DNA of 8,678 nucleotides, taken from assembly GCA_947371715.1 (NCBI GenBank), contig CANBQQ010000113.1:1-8678 (forward strand), written 5' to 3'. The first letter of the stretch is position 1. The number at the start of each line of letters is the position of its first letter. Below the pieces are notes generated by a model. That model saw only the letters and a list, made by a program, of their open reading frames with translations. It did not search any database and was not told the origin of the DNA. Source of the stretch: Flavipsychrobacter stenotrophus (GTDB lineage Bacteria > Bacteroidota > Bacteroidia > Chitinophagales > Chitinophagaceae). The position numbers and the translations under genes were made by a program. Positions 4,979 to 8,678 of this stretch are shown in pieces.

Positions 4979-5422
4979 TCATTTTAGCCAATCTTCTATT
5001 CTTTTAAGTTTACCTATTTGCTCTTTTGTCATACCCCTAAGGGTTAGTTCAATTTTGTAGTGTGTATATAGTGGGTCTGAGACTTTAATAACTATTTCCC
5101 CTTGTACAATTTCCTTGAATATTATACTGTCTGGATTATAAATTTTGATGTTGTCAAACATGCGTTCAGCACTTATTACATCGGAAGTAATTAGAATAGG
5201 AGCAAATAAAAAAGTATAAATAAAGTGCTCTCTACGAGTTATAGCGAGGCAGTTGTCAAATAAATAGAGATCGCAGCAACTATTCAGGCTCACAGTACTC
5301 TTTGTCCCATTTGTTGTCCAATAGCGTAATTTGACGTTATAAACTACAGTAGGGTGAAGGAGATGGACAATTGAAGTGAATTTTTTTATCGTGCGTTGTG
5401 TCTGCTGATTGCAAACAGGCAC
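4979..5422 (-). CDS. Uncharacterised PH-like domain protein
   Basis: A 147-residue protein of unknown function. From about residue 50 it shows a beta-rich pattern reminiscent of PH/GRAM-like single domains: DLYLFDNCLAITRRE, then IYTFLFAPILITSD, then NIKIYNPDSIIFKEIVQGEIVIKV, with a closing helix TKEQIGKLKRIEDWL. I recall similar short Bacteroidota hypothetical proteins, but no family can be named. No signal peptide or clear membrane helix is seen. The start is uncertain: a GTG at 5422 opens the frame after a stop further upstream near 5480, and no ATG occurs until the middle of the protein. Minus-strand TATTTTTG at 5422-5429 resembles a -7 element but would put initiation inside the frame, so the true start may be further in. 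GC is very low (16 of 60 bases in 5101-5160), like the neighbouring module, which suggests an acquired or fast-evolving gene. Confidence 0.55.
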   Translation of the reverse strand: MPVCNQQTQRTIKKFTSIVHLLHPTVVYNVKLRYWTTNGTKSTVSLNSCCDLYLFDNCLAITRREHFIYTFLFAPILITSDVISAERMFDNIKIYNPDSIIFKEIVQGEIVIKVSDPLYTHYKIELTLRGMTKEQIGKLKRIEDWLK

Positions 5423-5443
5423 AAAAATAGAAAGCCCACCAAA

Positions 5444-5566
5444 ATGAAAAAAACGACAGTGAAAAAGAATATTGATACGCTAATTATGGGCATCTTTCAG
5501 TATTTAAGAGTGGGTCATTTATTTGTTTTGGGTGTGGTTATTGATCAGAAGACGGATACAGTCTAA
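5444..5566 (+). CDS. Doubtful 40-residue ORF
   Basis: An ATG-initiated frame starting MKKTTVKKNIDTLIMGIF, preceded by an A-rich stretch and ending TAA. A mildly hydrophobic centre (IFQYLRVGHLFVLGVVI) could be a membrane segment. There is no recognised family and no promoter match. It occupies most of the 158-base gap between two minus-strand genes, in which nothing else was seen. It is kept only because the A-rich start context resembles real starts in this phylum. Confidence 0.15.
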   Translation: MKKTTVKKNIDTLIMGIFQYLRVGHLFVLGVVIDQKTDTV

Positions 5567-5580
5567 CATGGTTAACTATA

Positions 5581-6459
5581 TCAATAACACAAACTATTCA
5601 GCGTCTGCACTGATGTATCATTGTTATTTTTCAGCCGGAAAACATCCCAGGAGTCCATACAAACTACAAATGTACTTCTGATATCGGAGGGGGTGGCTAT
5701 GGTTTTGATGAGCAGGCAATTGTTGTGCCAGGTTACGTCTGTAACTGTTGGCCAGCGCAGCTTTTCGCTACCAATACCAAAGGTGTTTTTGTCATTGATA
5801 AATATCCATGCATAGAGGTCGCCCTTCTTTAGTAGTACACCATGCCTGGTTGTGATCACCTGGTAGCCGGGGATGTCAAATGTTTTGATGACAGCGTTGT
5901 GGTTATTGCCAATATAACCCAGTATAAGGCTTTTGGCCTTGATAGCCGGTGTACTGTATTTGTGCCCCATACAGAGTGGAAAATCGGCGGGCACTTTGGT
6001 AAACGAGGGGTGTTTAATATCTGGCATACCCTGGTGCCAGTGAATGGTGAATGAACTCTTGAAATTGACCGCCGGCGACATTTTGGCCTTGCTGCTGTTC
6101 ATACACACTTGTGTTATCCACCTGAAACCATTGGAGTCTAGCGGAGTTTTAGCGGCAGGTATCATTACACGCGCCAACTTATCAGTAAATGCATCTTCAT
6201 GGGTAACCGCAGAAGGTATAGGGCACACAAAAAGGAAGTCGGAATAGTAATAAGTACAATCAAAAATAATGGGAGTCGATTGAGTAGAAAAGTTGCAGGT
6301 GATGTGAAATGAGGAAGATGCCCTGCTATCCTCATCTTCTACCGTTATCTTATCGGGCAGCAGGTCTTTGTCAAAGAAGCCATCTATAGTTGTGGGCTGC
6401 CCCTTGCAGGCAAAAGTGCAGAATAGGATGATGGTCCCAAAAATCAATAGCTTGCTCAT
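5581..6459 (-). CDS. Exported protein, possible lipoprotein, function unknown
   Basis: The chosen start gives 292 residues, beginning MSKLLIFGTIILFCTFACKGQ. This is a short basic N-terminus, a hydrophobic stretch and a cysteine at residue 18 followed by KGQ, suggesting a lipoprotein or type I signal; the lipobox (TFAC) is imperfect. A longer frame opens at 6495, but that ATG lies inside the terminator hairpin of the upstream gene (6488-6512), so the extra 12 residues are unlikely. The ATG at 6471 is the other possibility. The mature part is beta-rich with scattered cysteines and aromatic residues, such as FRWITQVCMNSSKAKMS and GDLYAWIFINDKNTFGIGSEKLRWP. No domain is recognised. It is separated from the gene on its 5' side by a terminator, so it should have its own promoter, though no good -7 match was found. 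Confidence 0.75.
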   Translation of the reverse strand: MSKLLIFGTIILFCTFACKGQPTTIDGFFDKDLLPDKITVEDEDSRASSSFHITCNFSTQSTPIIFDCTYYYSDFLFVCPIPSAVTHEDAFTDKLARVMIPAAKTPLDSNGFRWITQVCMNSSKAKMSPAVNFKSSFTIHWHQGMPDIKHPSFTKVPADFPLCMGHKYSTPAIKAKSLILGYIGNNHNAVIKTFDIPGYQVITTRHGVLLKKGDLYAWIFINDKNTFGIGSEKLRWPTVTDVTWHNNCLLIKTIATPSDIRSTFVVCMDSWDVFRLKNNNDTSVQTLNSLCY

Positions 6460-6480
6460 AGTTGTGAACATGTAATGTAA

Positions 6481-6512
6481 AGAAAAATCCCGCATCTGGT
6501 AGAGATGCGGGA
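6481..6512 (-). terminator. Intrinsic terminator of the small exported protein gene
   Basis: On the minus strand, TCCCGCATCT and AGATGCGGGA (6488-6497 and 6503-6512) form a perfect ten-base-pair stem with a five-base loop, followed by TTTTTC (6487-6482). It begins 20 bases after the stop codon at 6532 and separates this gene from the lipoprotein-like gene. Confidence 0.9.
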
Positions 6513-6531
6513 GTATATTATTTACTAACGA

Positions 6532-7014
6532 TTACTTCGCATAACCATTCTTATACAACCAATAAACCGGCAGTTTGCGCTTAATTGCATCTCTTTCCAG
6601 GTCGCTTGTGGCGCGGGCCAGGTATTCGCGCAGTGCAAATTCCTTTACTGTTTTCCCTTTAACTATGGTCAGCGTTATATCCGTAGATTTCCTTCCTACT
6701 GTATACGTGGCGATGAGACTTTTGCCATCTGCACTGTATATCTGGTAAGTGTCTTCGCTGAGTGTAGAAGTTGTTTTCTCTAAAAAAATTGGCCCTCCTT
6801 TATGATCATCAGCCATAACCAGCATTTTTCCACCGGTCAATTTATAACTGATGTTGAGCACTGCTTCTCTTGGGCTAATATCAAGACTCTGACTCTGTAC
6901 TTTTTCTTGCTTTGCTAAAGAAACACCATCTTGTTGAAGAGTGGTAGTCTGCGCGAAAGAAGAAGTGCATGATATAGCTAGCAGAACGCCTAATGATAAA
7001 ATTGTCTTTTTCAT
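6532..7014 (-). CDS. Small secreted protein, function unknown
   Basis: A 160-residue protein with a clear signal peptide: KK, a hydrophobic core LSLGVLLAISC, and a likely signal peptidase I site after FAQ at residue 22. The remaining ~138 residues are exported to the periplasm or beyond. A beta-rich middle (REAVLNISYKLTGGKMLVMADD, then DTYQIYSADGKSLIATYTVGRKSTDITLTIVKG) leads into a basic helical end (REYLARATSDLERDAIKRKLPVYWLYKNGYAK). No family is recognised. The ATG start is unambiguous and a strong terminator follows the stop. It is divergent from the Asp-box protein gene, with 192 bases between the two chosen starts. Confidence 0.82.
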   Translation of the reverse strand: MKKTILSLGVLLAISCTSSFAQTTTLQQDGVSLAKQEKVQSQSLDISPREAVLNISYKLTGGKMLVMADDHKGGPIFLEKTTSTLSEDTYQIYSADGKSLIATYTVGRKSTDITLTIVKGKTVKEFALREYLARATSDLERDAIKRKLPVYWLYKNGYAK

Positions 7015-7040
7015 TGTAGTATATATTTAGATCAGTAAGT

Positions 7041-7060
7041 CAATATTATACAATATTATT
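7041..7060. repeat. Tandem 10-base repeat in the divergent intergenic region
   Basis: CAATATTATA is followed directly by CAATATTATT, two copies one helical turn apart with one mismatch. A short palindrome ATCATA-ATTAA-TATGAT lies nearby at 7076-7092. Both sit between the divergent genes at 7014 and 7207, where regulators could bind, but such A/T-rich repeats also arise by chance. No convincing -7 promoter match for either gene was found in this gap. TAATTTTA at 7181-7188 is one base off consensus for the rightward gene. Confidence 0.35.
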
Positions 7061-7206
7061 CTAAAACCCGTGATTATCATAATTAATATGATGATTTATT
7101 GGTGCCGCAAGAATATGTGTCTCTGAAGATGGAGAGAGCGCACACTGTGGTTGTAACAAGATGGTGTTCAAATAAATTACTAATTTTAGCCTTTCACAAG
7201 TTCTCT

Positions 7207-8670
7207 ATGCGGCCACTCCTTACTGCTTTACTTACAATACTTTGGATCCCTGTATTCGCACAAAATTCTATCAGCTGGTTGGCGACTGCACCGGTAGCTC
7301 ATAAAATATATGGCAACCTGCACCCGCGTATAAAGCTGGATAAATACAATAACCCAATGGTGGTATGGGGAGATGACGGTGGTAAGGCCTACTTTGCCAA
7401 ATGGGGAGGAGAGTCGTTTTCCACACCTATCGTTATTAGTCAGTCGGGCGTAAATGTATTTGCCACTTCTTGGGCCGGCCCCGATATAGCAGCACATGGC
7501 GATACCGTATATGTTACCTACAAGCAGATACCCGAAGAAAAGAACCATATCTACATCAAGCATTCCTACGACGGTGGCGTCAACTTTTCTGCCGCTGCGC
7601 AGGTAGATTCGGAATATAACTATATCACCCGTTTCCCAACTGTCACTACCGACGAGAATGGCAATCCGTTTGTTACCTACATGAAGGTGGACAAGGGTTA
7701 TGATAATGCTCACTATGTAGTAGCTCGATCTGATGATATGGGAGAGTCTTTCTTTAAAGACACATTAGCCAGTGTTAACTCAGGCGACAAGGTGTGCGAT
7801 TGCAGCCCCGCCGCACTGGTGGCTTCCGGCTCTGCAGGTGTGTTGCTGTATAGGAATAACCTTGGTGGCCTGCGCAACATATGGGGTGGTGTTTCTAACA
7901 ATGGCTGCAAGACCTTTAATAATGCCCTGCGCATGGACTCTACAGACTATGTGCCATCTACATGCCCCGCCAGTGGCCCCGATGGCGTAATAGTGGGCGA
8001 TACATTGTACTCTGTATATATGAGCGGATCTAATGATAATTCATTGGTGTACCTGAGCAAGTTGTCGCTGTCTTATCCTTCATTAACAACATCTGAGGTG
8101 ACCGGCACTATTACCGGTGTGCCGAAACAAAACTACCCGCGTATATCAGGCATAGGCAGTGCCGCAGGCATTGTGTGGACGCAAAGCTCAGGAGGTAATA
8201 ATATTGTGTGCCTTGCTGTAACAGATGACCTTACCAAGGGATTTCCTAAAGTGTATGATACTGTGGCCGAAGGCGTGATGCTGAATGCAGATGTGGCTAT
8301 TGGCGGTGGTTTTATCTATGTAGTATGGGAAGACCAGGTAACCCGCAGTGTTATGTACCGCAGGGGTGTATACTATAAGAAAAATAAGGTGGTAGATAAT
8401 ACGTCAATACTTATCGGTTCGCAGAACCCAACAATGAAGTATTTCACTATCAACATGCCCGATATCCTTAGCTGCGTGATGACAGACTCTACTGGCAGGG
8501 AATATGAAATGGATATTGCTTACCCTAAAAACGTAAACATATGCCAGGTGAATACCGATGAAATGGAAGAAGGAGAGTATGGTGTAAAAGTATGGGATAA
8601 AGATGGCCGCATTTATAATGCCCGTATCCGCCTGAAGGGTATTAAGAGAAATAAGGATAAGGAGGATTAG
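7207..8670 (+). CDS. Secreted Asp-box (sialidase-like) beta-propeller protein
   Basis: With the ATG at 7207 the product is 487 residues and starts with a clean signal peptide (MRPLLTALLTILWIPVFAQ, cleavage after about residue 19). The frame is open back to 7099, but the extra 36 residues would bury the signal peptide, so the later start is preferred. Asp-box repeats (S-x-D-x-G-x-x-F) are seen at 120-127 (SYDGGVNF) and 175-182 (SDDMGESF), with a degenerate one at 230-237 (SNNGCKTF). Recurrent blade-like strands such as PMVVWGDD, TVYVTYKQ, PFVTYMKV, GIVWTQSS and FIYVVWED indicate a six- or seven-bladed propeller. Asp boxes mark the fold and do not prove sialidase activity. The arginine triad and nucleophilic Tyr/Glu were not identified. 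The last ~75 residues form a separate beta-rich module (GEYGVKVWDKDGRIYNARIRL) resembling a type IX secretion C-terminal domain, then a charged tail KGIKRNKDKED. Confidence 0.82.
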   Translation: MRPLLTALLTILWIPVFAQNSISWLATAPVAHKIYGNLHPRIKLDKYNNPMVVWGDDGGKAYFAKWGGESFSTPIVISQSGVNVFATSWAGPDIAAHGDTVYVTYKQIPEEKNHIYIKHSYDGGVNFSAAAQVDSEYNYITRFPTVTTDENGNPFVTYMKVDKGYDNAHYVVARSDDMGESFFKDTLASVNSGDKVCDCSPAALVASGSAGVLLYRNNLGGLRNIWGGVSNNGCKTFNNALRMDSTDYVPSTCPASGPDGVIVGDTLYSVYMSGSNDNSLVYLSKLSLSYPSLTTSEVTGTITGVPKQNYPRISGIGSAAGIVWTQSSGGNNIVCLAVTDDLTKGFPKVYDTVAEGVMLNADVAIGGGFIYVVWEDQVTRSVMYRRGVYYKKNKVVDNTSILIGSQNPTMKYFTINMPDILSCVMTDSTGREYEMDIAYPKNVNICQVNTDEMEEGEYGVKVWDKDGRIYNARIRLKGIKRNKDKED

Positions 8671-8678
8671 TGGAAGCT

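Noticed and set aside
5621..6247. Plus-strand frames opposite the lipoprotein-like gene
   Set aside because: The minus frame is longer, has a signal sequence and a sensible start after a terminator; the plus frames are short with no domain.
6460..6495. Upstream ATG extending the lipoprotein-like protein by 12 residues
   Set aside because: This start codon lies in the stem of the preceding gene's terminator and would bury the signal sequence.
7041..7060. CRISPR-like array
   Set aside because: Only two adjacent 10-base A/T-rich units without spacers; no array or cas genes in the window.
7228..7934. Minus-strand frames inside the Asp-box protein gene
   Set aside because: They are antisense to a long frame with signal peptide and repeated Asp boxes and lack coding-like features.

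Overview
The window looks like a chromosomal segment of a Bacteroidota bacterium, probably of the Chitinophagia type. The support is a run of housekeeping genes in the order HU-like protein, membrane-anchored TPR protein, tiny COX24-domain ribosomal protein and Rne/Rng ribonuclease, plus A/T-rich start regions without Shine-Dalgarno motifs and several matches to the Bacteroidota -7 promoter element TAnnTTTG. The genus cannot be fixed from the sequence alone.

Layout. (1) 139-3249, plus strand: HU/IHF-like DNA-binding protein, TPR protein with a TTG start, a 30-residue basic COX24/bS22-like protein, and RNase G. Two hairpins lie in the 200-base gap before rng, and a strong intrinsic terminator follows it. 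(2) 3324-4608: a two-gene module, a MarR-like winged-helix regulator overlapping by four bases an AbiEii/MNT-like nucleotidyltransferase. It has its own promoter and a palindromic operator candidate. (3) 4651-4825: a second, diverged copy of the last codons of rng plus its 3' untranslated region and terminator. The module is therefore bracketed by direct repeats of the rng 3' end, offset by 1500 bases. (4) 4826-5580: a low-GC stretch with a short peptide ORF, an uncharacterised PH-like protein on the minus strand and a doubtful 40-codon ORF. (5) 5581-7014, minus strand: a secreted or lipoprotein-like protein and a small exported protein, separated by an intrinsic terminator. (6) 7207-8670, plus strand: an exported Asp-box (sialidase-like) beta-propeller protein.

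The most notable part is 3181-4825. A candidate toxin-antitoxin or phage-defence pair sits immediately downstream of rng, flanked by two copies of the rng 3' end. The downstream copy differs mostly at synonymous sites in its coding part but is nearly identical in its noncoding part. This points to acquisition by recombination with another rng allele rather than simple tandem duplication. Each unit keeps a terminator, so the module appears transcriptionally insulated. No integrase or transposase is present. The toxin or defence role is inferred from the nucleotidyltransferase family and gene architecture, not shown by the sequence.
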